In this document: positions 9,317-17,966 of the stretch, piece after piece
Position numbering within the stretch: position 1 is the first letter of the stretch
Layout of the letters: every line of letters starts with the position of its first letter
Origin: Caenispirillum bisanense
GTDB taxonomy: Bacteria; Pseudomonadota; Alphaproteobacteria; Rhodospirillales; Rhodospirillaceae
Length of the DNA: 55,666 bases
NCBI GenBank assembly: GCA_945906455.1
Contig: CAMDRB010000002.1
Span: 1-55,666, forward strand
Direction: 5' to 3'
The notes under the pieces: model-generated
What the model was told of the DNA's origin: nothing
The model's input: only the letters and a program-made list of their open reading frames with translations
Databases searched by the model: none
Program-made: the position numbers and the translations under genes

Positions 9317-9413
9317 GGGGCACCTCTCGAAAAGTTGGTGCCCAGGCGCGCGGCGGAGTTTTAATGCTGCGCTTCCCGATGGTCACCCCATCTTTGCTCG
9401 CCAGTCACGCAGC
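9317..9413 (-). ncRNA. ZTP (pfl) riboswitch in the purH leader
   Basis: Read on the minus strand, the leader has P1 GCTGCG (9408-9413) pairing with CGCAGC (9366-9371). The conserved TGACTGGCG follows P1. A GATGG/CCATC hairpin (9378-9392) then leads into CGGGAAGCG. After an A-rich linker comes the 3' element with CCGCC and CTGGGCACC (9337-9356). This is the pfl/ZTP consensus, a class that senses ZMP/ZTP, the PurH substrate and its triphosphate. GGGCACC (9337-9343) can also pair with GGTGCCC (9318-9324), which overlaps the purH ribosome binding site GAGAGG (9323-9328). That suggests control of translation start by ligand binding. Confidence 0.85.
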
Positions 9414-9420
9414 GACGTGT

Positions 9421-9449
9421 TTATAACTTGGCGACAGTGCGCAAGCAAG
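9421..9449 (-). promoter_or_regulatory. Predicted sigma70 promoter of purH
   Basis: On the minus strand, TTGCTT (9444-9449) and TATAAA (9421-9426) are separated by 17 bases. The expected start of transcription near 9414 falls at the first base of the riboswitch P1 stem, which supports both calls. Confidence 0.65.
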
Positions 9450-9477
9450 GCGTCGCCACTCTCACCAAGAGCCTGTT

Positions 9478-11394
9478 TTACTTGACGATTTTAAGGTGAG
9501 CCTTGCCCGGCGCCGGCGCACCGCGGCGCAATTCGGGGACAAGATCAGCGACCAAGGCGAGTGCGGCGGACTCGTCGCGCCGGCGGCAAGCGTCGTCCAA
9601 GGCGGCCATTTTGGCTGCGATGATGGCGTGATCGACGGTCCGCGGTCGGGCAAGTAGGACGCCGGCCATGTCCGTAGGCAGCGTCGGTTCGTGAACGTGA
9701 AACAATTCCTCGGAAAGCTTTTCGCCGGGCCGCAAACCCGTCACCTGGATGGCCACGTCGGTGCCCGGCGTCTTGCCGGCAAGTAGAATCATCTGCCGCG
9801 CGAGGTCGACGATTTTAATCGGCGCGCCCATATCGAGCACATAGATCGCGCCTTCATCGTGGCGCCCGGGCCCCAAGGCGGCCGCCTCAAGCACCAGTTC
9901 CACGGCTTCATGCACAGTCATGAAGAAGCGTTCAATATCAGGATGGGTTACCGTGAGCGGGCCGCCTGCGGCGAGCTGCTTTTGGAATAAGGGTACGACC
10001 GATCCGGCCGAACCCAAGACGTTGCCAAAACGCACGGTGATAAAACGCGTACCGAGACCGCGCAAGTCCATGGCTTGGCAGTAGATCTCGGCCACCCGCT
10101 TGCTGGCGCCCATGACATTGGAGGGATTGACCGCCTTGTCGGTGGAGATCATCACCGCGGTCTTCACACCGGCGGCGACGCAGGCGTCGGCGACGTTGCG
10201 CGCGCCGACGGCATTGGTCAAAAGGCCCTCAAGTGGATTCAATTCCACCATCGGAACGTGTTTCAAGGCCGCCGCATGAAAGACGATGTCAGGTTTCTCG
10301 CGGGCGATGATGTCTTTCATCAATCCGTCGTCCCGCACATCGGCCAGGATAGCCGTGCAAGACAGCGCGGCATAGCGTTGGCGGACGTCTATGTCGATGG
10401 AATAGAGATTGAATTCGCCATTATCAATCATGGTCAAATGGGCAGGGCCCGCAGCGGAGATTTGACGAACCAGCTCGGTCCCAATGGAGCCGCCCGCGCC
10501 GGTCACCAGGATTCTTTGCCGGCGAATCATGGCGGCCATGGCGGCGCGATCAAGGTTACTTTGCGGCCGACCGAGAAGATCTTCAATCGCGATGGGTTGG
10601 GGTTTGAGGTCAGTGCCATCGTCCACGCGCACACGCTCAAGCGGACAACCCGCCTTCACCGCCAATTCCAAAAGCTTCTGAACGGCGCTGCCGTCAACGT
10701 CGCGCCCGACCAAGATGAGCTTGTGAGGTCTGAGACCTTTGGCGTCCAGGCCGGCGACGATTTTCACCAGATCTTCATTGCGGCCCAAGACCTCGACACC
10801 CTGAATCACCTGGCCGACGCGGTCCCCGCGCGCCGTGACCATGCCGACGATGCGGTAGCTGTGTGAGGGTTTGCGGATGAAATATTCGGCTTCCGGGCCC
10901 GCACCGATCAACAGGATCGGCACGGCATCGGGTGCGACCACAATGCCGCGGGCGTGCGGATCTTTGAGCATGCGGCAAAGCAATCGGGGTCCGGCGAGAA
11001 ACATCACAAGCACGAACCAGCTGATAAACGGCAAAGACCGCGGCAGCGTTTCGAGGCGCGCGACGAAAAACCAGGCCGGCAGGAAAACCAATACGATGAC
11101 GGTCGCCGTACGTACGATGTTGATCGCGTCCTTGGCCGAGACATATTCCCAGACATGCCGATAGAGGCCGGTGAACAGGTAGGTCGCCGCGGCCACGGCG
11201 GCGAAGGTCGCGGCCATCGGGAGAACGTCTGGACGATCATTGAGAAAATCAGGGCCGAGGCGCAGAAAGAAGGCCGCCAAGAACGCGGCGAAGGCCATGG
11301 CAACGTCATGGCCGTATACCAGGAGATTACGCGGCTGAAAAAGCCTGCGCGCCATGTTGGCGTCGGACAAGAAATCGATGGGAAGGAGCGCCAA
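9478..11394 (-). CDS. Membrane-bound NDP-hexosamine 4,6-dehydratase, WbpM/CapD/FlaA1 family
   Basis: The 638-residue protein has about four N-terminal membrane helices (~residues 25-145), a CoA-binding-like Rossmann segment (PILLIGAGPEAEYF, ~160), then the extended SDR domain with TGAGGSIGTELVRQI (~298). DKAVNPSNVMGASK shows the M-x3-K variant that replaces the usual Tyr-x3-Lys in WbpM-type enzymes. These convert UDP-GlcNAc to a 4-keto-6-deoxy sugar for O-antigen, capsule or protein glycans. Start: TTG 11394 has GAGG four bases upstream; ATG 11355 (625 residues) is a good alternative. It is divergent from gmd. Confidence 0.85.
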   Translation of the reverse strand: MALLPIDFLSDANMARRLFQPRNLLVYGHDVAMAFAAFLAAFFLRLGPDFLNDRPDVLPMAATFAAVAAATYLFTGLYRHVWEYVSAKDAINIVRTATVIVLVFLPAWFFVARLETLPRSLPFISWFVLVMFLAGPRLLCRMLKDPHARGIVVAPDAVPILLIGAGPEAEYFIRKPSHSYRIVGMVTARGDRVGQVIQGVEVLGRNEDLVKIVAGLDAKGLRPHKLILVGRDVDGSAVQKLLELAVKAGCPLERVRVDDGTDLKPQPIAIEDLLGRPQSNLDRAAMAAMIRRQRILVTGAGGSIGTELVRQISAAGPAHLTMIDNGEFNLYSIDIDVRQRYAALSCTAILADVRDDGLMKDIIAREKPDIVFHAAALKHVPMVELNPLEGLLTNAVGARNVADACVAAGVKTAVMISTDKAVNPSNVMGASKRVAEIYCQAMDLRGLGTRFITVRFGNVLGSAGSVVPLFQKQLAAGGPLTVTHPDIERFFMTVHEAVELVLEAAALGPGRHDEGAIYVLDMGAPIKIVDLARQMILLAGKTPGTDVAIQVTGLRPGEKLSEELFHVHEPTLPTDMAGVLLARPRTVDHAIIAAKMAALDDACRRRDESAALALVADLVPELRRGAPAPGKAHLKIVK

Positions 11395-11643
11395 GAAGCC
11401 TCGCGATCGTCCGCCGCGCCCGATTGGTGGGCCGACGGTCGCCGATGATAGCCCAAGGCCCGCGCGACAACAACGAAAACTGTTGCTACGTCAACGGCTT
11501 AAGTGGGTGAACCGCAGCGGCGAGCGTAATTGAGCGTAATACCTTTCCACGACATAATCCGACCACCTATAACCCTCGGGTTGCGACCTTTCCGCCTGAC
11601 GCTACTCCCGACCGCAGATTCCCCACCGTACATAAGGTTACCG

Positions 11644-12726
11644 ATGTCTAAGAAAGCCGCGCCCAAGGTCGCACTCATCACAGGCGTCACCGGCCAGGAC
11701 GGCGCTTACCTCGCCGAACTTCTATTGAAGAAAGGCTATATCGTCCACGGCGTAAAACGGCGGTCATCGTCTTTCAATACCGGGCGCATCGACCACCTCT
11801 ATCAGGACACCCATAGAACCGGCGTGCGGTTTTTCCTGCATTACGGCGACATGACCGATGCCACAAATCTGATTCGGCTGGTCAAGGAAGTACAGCCCGA
11901 CGAAATCTACAACCTCGCCGCCCAAAGCCACGTGCAGGTGAGTTTCGAGACGCCGGAATACACCGCCAACTCCGACGGCATGGGAACTTTGCGGCTGCTC
12001 GAAGCTATCCGCATTCTGGATTTGAAGGACAAGACTCGCTTTTACCAAGCATCGACATCGGAGCTTTACGGCAAGGTTCAGGAAATTCCCCAATCGGAGA
12101 AAACGCCGTTCTATCCGCGTTCACCTTATGCCGCCGCCAAGCTTTATGGATACTGGATCACGGTGAATTATCGCGAAGCTTACGGCTACCATGCCTCCAA
12201 CGGCATTCTCTTCAATCATGAAAGCCCCTTGCGCGGCGAGACCTTCGTTACACGCAAGATCACCCGCGCCGTGGCTTCAATCGAACTCGGACTGCAGGAA
12301 AAACTTTATCTTGGCAATCTCGACGCCAAGCGCGACTGGGGTCACGCCCGGGATTACGTCGAAGGCATGTGGAGGATCGTCCAACAAAAAACACCGGATG
12401 ATTTTGTGCTGGCCACGGGCGAAACCCATGCGGTGCGCGAGTTCGTGGAACTTGCCTTCGCCGAAGTCGGCCGCAAAATCAAATGGAAGGGCAAGGGTGC
12501 CGGCGAGAAGGGCATCGATGCTAAGAGCGGCAAGGTGATATTGGAAGTCGATCCACGTTACTTCCGGCCAACCGAAGTTGATCTTCTGCTCGGCGATCCC
12601 CGTAAGGCGCACAAAGTTCTTGGCTGGAAACACAAGACGTCGTTCCGCAGCATGGTCAAGGAGATGGTTGCCGCGGATTTCGACGCTGTGAAGGCCGAGG
12701 CCCAGCGCTTCGGACGTAGCGACTGA
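11644..12726 (+). CDS. gmd: GDP-mannose 4,6-dehydratase
   Basis: The 360-residue extended SDR enzyme carries [15 protein letters not shown] near residue 12, [10 protein letters not shown], the catalytic Y-x3-K in [13 protein letters not shown] and [16 protein letters not shown], all typical of Gmd. It converts GDP-D-mannose to GDP-4-keto-6-deoxy-D-mannose. The fcl gene follows four bases after its stop, giving the full two-gene route to GDP-L-fucose. ATG 11644 has an AAGG four bases upstream; the open frame back to 11530 is non-conserved. Confidence 0.97.
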   Translation: MSKKAAPKVALITGVTGQDGAYLAELLLKKGYIVHGVKRRSSSFNTGRIDHLYQDTHRTGVRFFLHYGDMTDATNLIRLVKEVQPDEIYNLAAQSHVQVSFETPEYTANSDGMGTLRLLEAIRILDLKDKTRFYQASTSELYGKVQEIPQSEKTPFYPRSPYAAAKLYGYWITVNYREAYGYHASNGILFNHESPLRGETFVTRKITRAVASIELGLQEKLYLGNLDAKRDWGHARDYVEGMWRIVQQKTPDDFVLATGETHAVREFVELAFAEVGRKIKWKGKGAGEKGIDAKSGKVILEVDPRYFRPTEVDLLLGDPRKAHKVLGWKHKTSFRSMVKEMVAADFDAVKAEAQRFGRSD

Positions 12727-12730
12727 CGCC

Positions 12731-13666
12731 ATGGCGCCTTATCCACTGATCGGAAAGCGCGTCTGGGTCGCCGGCCATAGCGGCATGGTGGGCGCGGCCA
12801 TCACCCGTCGCTTGGCCTCGGAAGGCTGCGAAATCCTGACGGTTCCTCACAGCGCGCTCGACCTCACGCGCCAGGCCGATGTCGAGGCCTGGATGGCCGA
12901 GGCAAAACCCCAAGCGATATTTCTGGCGGCAGCGGTGGTCGGCGGGATTCTCGCCAACGATACGCGCCCGGTCGATTTCCTCACCGACAACCTGTTCATC
13001 CAAACTAATATCATCGCGACGGCGCACAAGTTGGGTGTCGAAAAATTGATGTTCCTGGGGTCGAGTTGCATCTATCCGCGCCTCGCCGGGCAGCCCATGG
13101 CCGAGGACAGCCTGCTCACCGGCCCACTGGAGCCCACGAACCAATGGTACGCGATTGCAAAGATTTCCGGCATCAAGCTGTGCCAAGCCTATCGTAGACA
13201 GTATGGCCGCGATTTCATCAGCGGCATGCCGACCAATCTCTATGGTCCCGGGGACAACTTTGATCTCCAGTCGAGCCACGTCTTACCCGCCCTTATGGTC
13301 AAGGCACACCGAGCCAAGATTGCCGGCGATAGGACGATTACGCTCTGGGGCAGCGGCCAGCCTCGCCGCGAGTTCCTGTTTGTCGATGATTTGGCCGACG
13401 CTTGCGTTTTCCTGATGAAATCCTATTCCCAGGAAGAGCACATCAACATCGGCTACGGCAGCGATGTCACTATTCGGGAGCTGGCGGAGATCGTCTCAAA
13501 CGTCGTCGGCTTTCGAGGCGCGTTTACCTACGACACGAGCAAGCCCGACGGAATGCCGAAAAAGCTACTGGATAGCGCTAAACTGAATGCGCTCGGCTGG
13601 CGCCCGGCCACCGAACTCAAGGCGGGCATCGCCGTGGCCTACGACTGGTACCGGCGTAACACTTAG
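12731..13666 (+). CDS. fcl: GDP-L-fucose synthase
   Basis: The 311-residue SDR epimerase/reductase has VWVAGHSGMVGAAITRRL at the N-terminus, SSCIYPR, and Y-x3-K in NQWYAIAKISGIKLC. NLYGPGDNFDLQSSHVLPALMVK follows. It turns the Gmd product into GDP-L-fucose by 3,5-epimerisation and NADPH-dependent 4-reduction. It forms an operon with gmd. No fucosyltransferase is present in the window, so the acceptor glycan is unknown. Confidence 0.97.
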   Translation: MAPYPLIGKRVWVAGHSGMVGAAITRRLASEGCEILTVPHSALDLTRQADVEAWMAEAKPQAIFLAAAVVGGILANDTRPVDFLTDNLFIQTNIIATAHKLGVEKLMFLGSSCIYPRLAGQPMAEDSLLTGPLEPTNQWYAIAKISGIKLCQAYRRQYGRDFISGMPTNLYGPGDNFDLQSSHVLPALMVKAHRAKIAGDRTITLWGSGQPRREFLFVDDLADACVFLMKSYSQEEHINIGYGSDVTIRELAEIVSNVVGFRGAFTYDTSKPDGMPKKLLDSAKLNALGWRPATELKAGIAVAYDWYRRNT

Positions 13667-13794
13667 GTCGGCGCTTAGGCCGTCTCCAGGCTTTATGCTC
13701 CGGTTTTCCGAGTTGGGCCTTGATCCCCGCCGGAGCTGCTTCTACAAAGCCTTGAGGTCATTTCACTTTGTCGCCAAAGGCTGCGGCACGCACC

Positions 13795-14721
13795 ATGCAT
13801 ATCTATCTGCCCATTGCCGAAATGTCGGTGAATATCTTCATTGTCCTTAGCCTGGGCGGGGCTGTTGGGCTGCTTTCGGGCCTGTTCGGGGTTGGCGGCG
13901 GTTTTCTCATGACCCCGCTTCTGATTTTTATTGGCGTTCCGCCGGCCGTGGCCGTGGGCACCCAGGCCGCCCAAACCGTGGCTTCGTCCGTCTCGGGTGT
14001 GCTCGCGCACATGCGCCGGCGAAATGTCGATTTTACGATGGGCGCGGTCCTGACGGCGGGCGGATTTGTCGGCTCCGGCGTTGGCGTCTGGCTGTTCAAC
14101 GTCTTGAAATCCGCCGGCCACATCGACCTGACGATCTCTTTGGGCTACGTGATTTTTCTGGGCGTCGTCGGCAGCTTCATGCTCGCCGAGAGCCTTCCTG
14201 GTGTCCTCAATCGGCGGCCGGTGGCCGTCGCGTTGGCGGCTCGGGGACCGGGCCGACATATGTGGATGCACGGTCTGCCATTCAAAATGCGCTTCCGGCG
14301 TTCCAGGCTATACGTCTCGGCGCTGTTACCCTTGAGCATTGGTTTCCTTGTGGGCTTGCTGGTCGCGATGATGGGCGTGGGCGGCGGCTTTCTCATGGTG
14401 CCGGCCATGATCTACCTCTTGGGCATGCCGACCCAGGTCGTCATCGGCACGTCGCTACTCCAGATCACTTTCGTCACGGCCGGCGCGGCCTTGATGCAAG
14501 CCACGGTAAATCAGTCGGTCGATATCGTGCTCGCACTTCTCCTGCTGGTCATTGGCGTCATCGGTGCGCAAGTGGGCGCGCGGCTTTCGTCGAAGGTCAA
14601 AGGCGAACACCTACGCGTCATGTTGGGGCTTATGGTTCTGGCCGTTGCGATCCGCCTGGCTTTCGATCTTGTGATTTCGCCATCGGATGCCTTCTCTTTA
14701 GGCGGAGGAGACGGATCATGA
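13795..14721 (+). CDS. TauE/SafE-family permease (sulfite exporter-like)
   Basis: The 308-residue membrane protein contains the duplicated family motif. GLLSGLFGVGGGFLMTPLLIF lies in the first half and GLLVAMMGVGGGFLMVPAMIYLLG in the second, with about eight helices in total. Members move sulfite, sulfoacetate or other anions; the substrate here is not evident. ATG 13795 was preferred to the upstream TTG at 13768. The stop overlaps the next start as ATGA, so it is translationally coupled to the TIGR02186-like gene. Confidence 0.85.
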   Translation: MHIYLPIAEMSVNIFIVLSLGGAVGLLSGLFGVGGGFLMTPLLIFIGVPPAVAVGTQAAQTVASSVSGVLAHMRRRNVDFTMGAVLTAGGFVGSGVGVWLFNVLKSAGHIDLTISLGYVIFLGVVGSFMLAESLPGVLNRRPVAVALAARGPGRHMWMHGLPFKMRFRRSRLYVSALLPLSIGFLVGLLVAMMGVGGGFLMVPAMIYLLGMPTQVVIGTSLLQITFVTAGAALMQATVNQSVDIVLALLLLVIGVIGAQVGARLSSKVKGEHLRVMLGLMVLAVAIRLAFDLVISPSDAFSLGGGDGS

Positions 14722-15467
14722 GGCGTGGAATTGTAGCCTTCGCGGCGGTCCTGGGCCTCGCGACCGCGCACGCCGAGGCCCAGGACGTGCCGCTGGTGGC
14801 GGATCTCGCGAATCACCTGGTGGCGATCACAACCGGATTCACGGGTACCGACGTGCTGCTGTTCGGAGCGACCGACGGACCCGGCGACATTGTCGTGGTC
14901 GTGCGCGGTCCGGCGAAGGACGAAGTTGTCCGCCGCAAGGGCCGCTTCGGCCCGATCTGGGCCAATGCTGAGGCCGTGACGTTCCGCGACGTGCCGTCCT
15001 ATTACCGCGTCGCCTCTAACCGGCCTCTCCAGGAATTTGCCCCCGAGATGCTGCTCGAACGGCGGCAGATCGGCGTGGACACGATTCGCATGTCGAATGT
15101 GGGGGAGACCATCCCCCTGGATCAGGCGGCGGCGTTCCGCGAGGCGCTCCTGCGTCTTCGGACCGCCGATAATTTATACGATCAGGGAGTCGGCGACATT
15201 GCGTTGATGTCGAATCGGTTGTTCCGCACCGCGCTTCATTTTCCGGCAAATGTTCCGACCGGAACTTATATGGTCGAGGTTTATCTGTTTCGCGAAGGCC
15301 AAATCACCAGCGCGGAAATTGTGCCTCTCAATATTTCCAAAATCGGCATTAGCGCCGAGATCTTCGACTTTGCCCACGGCAGGTTCGCGTTTTTCTACGG
15401 CCTGATGGCGGTGCTTCTCGCCGGCGGCGCGGGCTGGGTCGCGGGCGCGGTGTTCCGGCGGGTCTAA
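14718..15467 (+). CDS. TIGR02186-like alphaproteobacterial membrane protein
   Basis: The 249-residue protein has a signal peptide (MRRGIVAFAAVLGLATAHAEA) and a periplasmic body with ITTGFTGTDVLLFGATD and VVVRGP. A C-terminal membrane helix (FFYGLMAVLLAGGAGWVAGAVF) ends in RRV. This matches the Alph_Pro_TM/TIGR02186 family, which has no assigned function and often sits beside a TauE/SafE permease. The ATG at 14718 overlaps the permease stop; longer frames upstream run through the permease gene and are not real. The UspA gene follows after one base. A role as an accessory part of the permease is a guess from synteny. Confidence 0.75.
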   Translation: MRRGIVAFAAVLGLATAHAEAQDVPLVADLANHLVAITTGFTGTDVLLFGATDGPGDIVVVVRGPAKDEVVRRKGRFGPIWANAEAVTFRDVPSYYRVASNRPLQEFAPEMLLERRQIGVDTIRMSNVGETIPLDQAAAFREALLRLRTADNLYDQGVGDIALMSNRLFRTALHFPANVPTGTYMVEVYLFREGQITSAEIVPLNISKIGISAEIFDFAHGRFAFFYGLMAVLLAGGAGWVAGAVFRRV

Positions 15468-15468
15468 A

Positions 15469-15975
15469 ATGTCGAGCGAAACCACGCGTCCCACGCGATC
15501 TGAGGCCGGCGACTCTGCCCGGACTTTTTTGGTGGTGGTGGACAAATCAGCTGAGTTACGCGCAGCCTTGCGCTTTGCATGTCGCCGTGTGATCTACAGC
15601 GGCGGGACCGTGGCCCTCTACCACGCCGTCCCGCAAACGGAATTCCATCACTTCTCGACGATCGGCGAGTTGATGGACCATGAAGCTAAGACCGAGTCCG
15701 AAAGATTGCTGCAGCAGATCGCCGCGGAAGTTCACCGCCAGATTGGGAAATTCCCCGAGCTCTATCTCCGCCAGGGCGATACCCTGGTCGAGCTGCAGAA
15801 GGTGATCAGGGAACACCCGGCGATTTCAATGCTTGTGCTTGGTGCGGGCAGCGGAAGCGAGGGGCCCGGGCCGATTATCTCGGCGATTTCCGGGAAGCTC
15901 GCCGGTAAGCTCGATATTCCGGTCACGATCGTACCGGGCGATCTGAATTTGGACCGCATCGACGCATTAACATGA
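15469..15975 (+). CDS. Universal stress protein, UspA family
   Basis: The 168-residue protein has a Usp fold. An N-terminal strand (TFLVVVDKSAELRAALRFAC) is followed by the C-terminal nucleotide-binding segment SMLVLGAGSGSEGPGP and a final IPVTIVPGDL strand. It starts one base after the TIGR02186-like stop, so the permease, membrane protein and Usp form one operon. What it senses or binds is not evident. Confidence 0.85.
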   Translation: MSSETTRPTRSEAGDSARTFLVVVDKSAELRAALRFACRRVIYSGGTVALYHAVPQTEFHHFSTIGELMDHEAKTESERLLQQIAAEVHRQIGKFPELYLRQGDTLVELQKVIREHPAISMLVLGAGSGSEGPGPIISAISGKLAGKLDIPVTIVPGDLNLDRIDALT

Positions 15976-16048
15976 TTTCGCTGCGGCGGCCTTGATCCAG
16001 GACCGGTTTAGTCCTATTTAAAGGCCGTGAAATCAGGAGTTCCCGACC

Positions 16049-16639
16049 ATGTTTATTCAAACTGAAGAAACCCCAAATCCGGCGGCGCTCAAGTTCCTGC
16101 CAGGCAAGGCCGTTCTCGAAAGCGGGGTTGCCGATTTCATCAGCCATGCCGCGGCCCAGCGCTCGCCTCTCGCGCGCCTCCTGTTTGAGATTGACGGTGT
16201 GGCCGGCGTATTTCTGGGCAGCGATTTCGTCACGGTCACCAAGACCGCCGACAAGAACTGGCAGGTCTTAAAGCCCATGGTCCTGGGTGCGGTGATGGAT
16301 CACTTTACTTCGGGCGCGCCCATGCTCGAGGGCGATGGGGCCGGGAGTGACACCGAAGACAGTGACTCCGAGGCCCAGGACGATGACTACAATGATGCCG
16401 GCGTTGGCGGTGAAGTCATTGCCCAGATCAAGGAATTGATCGACACGCGCGTACGTCCGTCGGTGGCCCAGGACGGCGGCGATATTATTTATCGGGGATT
16501 CAAGAACGGCACGGTCTATCTCAGCTTGCGCGGCTCCTGCGCGGGATGCCCAAGTTCCAGCGCGACCTTGAAGATGGGGATCGAGAATATGCTCAGGCAC
16601 TACGTACCCGAAGTGCTGCAGGTCGAGGCCGTAAGCTAA
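16049..16639 (+). CDS. Nfu-type iron-sulfur cluster carrier (NifU C-terminal domain)
   Basis: The 196-residue protein has the N-terminal Nfu domain ([19 protein letters not shown]). An acidic linker near residues 95-118 is followed by the NifU-like domain with the cluster-binding C-A-G-C pair at residues 164 and 167. Family members receive Fe-S clusters from the scaffold and pass them to target enzymes. A RutE-like gene follows 19 bases downstream. CAGGAG about ten bases before the ATG fits a ribosome site. Confidence 0.93.
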   Translation: MFIQTEETPNPAALKFLPGKAVLESGVADFISHAAAQRSPLARLLFEIDGVAGVFLGSDFVTVTKTADKNWQVLKPMVLGAVMDHFTSGAPMLEGDGAGSDTEDSDSEAQDDDYNDAGVGGEVIAQIKELIDTRVRPSVAQDGGDIIYRGFKNGTVYLSLRGSCAGCPSSSATLKMGIENMLRHYVPEVLQVEAVS

Positions 16640-16658
16640 CCGTCGGATAACACGGGAC

Positions 16659-17255
16659 ATGCCCGGGCGGGGAACTCTCGCGGACGCCGAGTTGGATCTG
16701 ATTTTCCGCGCGGCGCGCACTCAAAGCAGCTGGCAACCTCAAGCGATCGCGGAAGAGCTCCTGCGCCGCGTCTACGATCTCGCCAAAATGGGCCCGACCA
16801 GCGCCAACTGCAGCCCGGCGCGATTTATTTTTATTGTCTCACCGGAAGGCAAAGAGAAACTGAGACCGGCCTTGAGTGCCGGCAACCGCGAAAAAACCAT
16901 GGCGGCACCGGTGACCGTCCTCATCGGCTATGACATGAAGTTTTACGATCAGCTGCCGGAGCTGTTTCCTCACGCCGACGCCCGGCCATGGTTTGCAGGC
17001 AACGACGCCGTCGCCCAGGAAACCGCCTTCCGCAACGGCACGCTGCAGGGCGCTTATCTAATGATCGCCGCGCGTTCCTTGGGCCTTGACTGTGGGCCTA
17101 TGAGCGGCTTCGATCAGGCCGTGCTCAACGTCGCCTTCTGGCCTGACGGCCAAATCAAAGTCAATTTTATTTGCAATATTGGCTACGGCGACGACACCAA
17201 GATATTCGCCCGTAGCCCGCGCCTGCCCTTCGAGCGCGCCTGCCAGATTATTTAG
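16659..17255 (+). CDS. Nitroreductase-family protein, RutE/HadB-like (malonic semialdehyde reductase type)
   Basis: The 198-residue FMN oxidoreductase aligns by eye with the RutE/HadB branch. It has [20 protein letters not shown] at the start, [41 protein letters not shown] and a C-terminal [10 protein letters not shown]. RutE reduces malonic semialdehyde in pyrimidine breakdown, but no rut genes are in the window, so the substrate is open. Its TAG stop (17253-17255) overlaps a palindromic repeat. Confidence 0.8.
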   Translation: MPGRGTLADAELDLIFRAARTQSSWQPQAIAEELLRRVYDLAKMGPTSANCSPARFIFIVSPEGKEKLRPALSAGNREKTMAAPVTVLIGYDMKFYDQLPELFPHADARPWFAGNDAVAQETAFRNGTLQGAYLMIAARSLGLDCGPMSGFDQAVLNVAFWPDGQIKVNFICNIGYGDDTKIFARSPRLPFERACQII

Positions 17256-17356
17256 ACCGTAATCCGAGCTTATTGAATCGCGATTGCGGTCTAAATTCTT
17301 GACTTGGCCGCATTATCTAAGGCGAACCGGTACCCACTTCGCCGGATAATGCTCTA
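17251..17356. repeat. Bipartite palindromic repeat, copy 2 (reverse orientation)
   Basis: TTTAGACCGTAATC (17251-17264) pairs with GATTGCGGTCTAAA (17282-17295), with one G-T pair. GCATTATC (17310-17317) pairs with GATAATGC (17345-17352), with an inner GGCGAA/TTCGCC arm. Read on the minus strand it has the same order and core (GAAGTGG, CCGGTT) as the copies at 7642 and 38006. It overlaps the nitroreductase stop and encodes the last residues of the DoxX-family protein. Confidence 0.75.
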
Positions 17357-17823
17357 GAAAACCGCTGCCGGATAAGGTGGTCGACGGAGAGAACGCCGGG
17401 ACCGCGGACGACTATCATCGCCAGCAAGAACAGCCAATAGAGGTGCTCGACGTGATCGTAGTCGGGATTCGATGCGCCCAGAACAAACTGGATCACGCAG
17501 GCCATGGCGATGAGCGGTAGAGCCGCGAGCCGCGATGCGAAGCCAACTACCAGCAGAACCGGCATGGTGAGCTCAAACGTTGTGCCGATATAGGCGGCCA
17601 ACTCCGGCGGAATCACCGGGACCTTATATTCATCTTCAAAAAGATAGATTGTGGATTCCCAGTCGGCGATCTTGACCCGCCCCGACATGAAAAACACGCG
17701 CGCGATCCAAAGGCGTACGGTTAGGTCGAAGACCGGTGCGCCGTAGCGTTGGAGCAACGCCGTGATCCGATCAACGAGTTCCGAGATCCGCATGACGCCA
17801 GCCGAGCGTTGGATAAGCATCAT
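17317..17823 (-). CDS. DoxX-family membrane protein
   Basis: The 168-residue protein has about four membrane helices (VRLWIARVFFMSGRVKIADW; TFELTMPVLLVVGFASRLAAL; LPLIAMACVIQFVLG; LYWLFLLAMIVVRGPGVLSVD). It is the last gene of a small locus with the DUF2282 precursor gene. In characterised gig/buf operons a DoxX-like gene also accompanies the DUF2282 gene. The final residues (about RALSGEVGTGSP) and the stop are encoded by a palindromic repeat, so the native C-terminus has been replaced or extended. Tandem ATGs give two equivalent starts. Confidence 0.85.
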   Translation of the reverse strand: MMLIQRSAGVMRISELVDRITALLQRYGAPVFDLTVRLWIARVFFMSGRVKIADWESTIYLFEDEYKVPVIPPELAAYIGTTFELTMPVLLVVGFASRLAALPLIAMACVIQFVLGASNPDYDHVEHLYWLFLLAMIVVRGPGVLSVDHLIRQRFSRALSGEVGTGSP

Positions 17824-17966
17824 GGCATCGCCTTTCGAATTAGGTCCGTGGAGATTTGGACCGGGAGAGGTGCCGGAGCAGCTCCGCGTCGTATCGCGGA
17901 TCGCTCCGGCGCCGTGGCCGCTTTTCCGGGAGGTGAAAGCGGCGAGTCAATCTCGCGATCGGGGGC
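17824..17966 (-). other. Spacer between the DUF2282 gene and the doxX-like gene
   Basis: These 143 bases lie where bufB (DUF692) and bufC (DUF2063) genes sit in standard bufferin operons. One minus-strand frame is open throughout and ends ...LIRKAMP with TGA overlapping the doxX start (ATGCCATGATG). I recognise no DUF692 or DUF2063 sequence in it, so it may be only GC-rich spacer. Confidence 0.4.

Noticed and set aside
14262-14717. Long N-terminal extension of the TIGR02186-like frame through the permease gene
   Set aside because: The signal peptide begins exactly at ATG 14718, and the upstream part overlaps a conserved membrane protein gene.
17824-17966. Open minus-strand frame as a remnant of bufB or bufC
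   Set aside because: About 50 codons are open, but none of the residues resemble DUF692 or DUF2063, and chance opening is common at this GC content.
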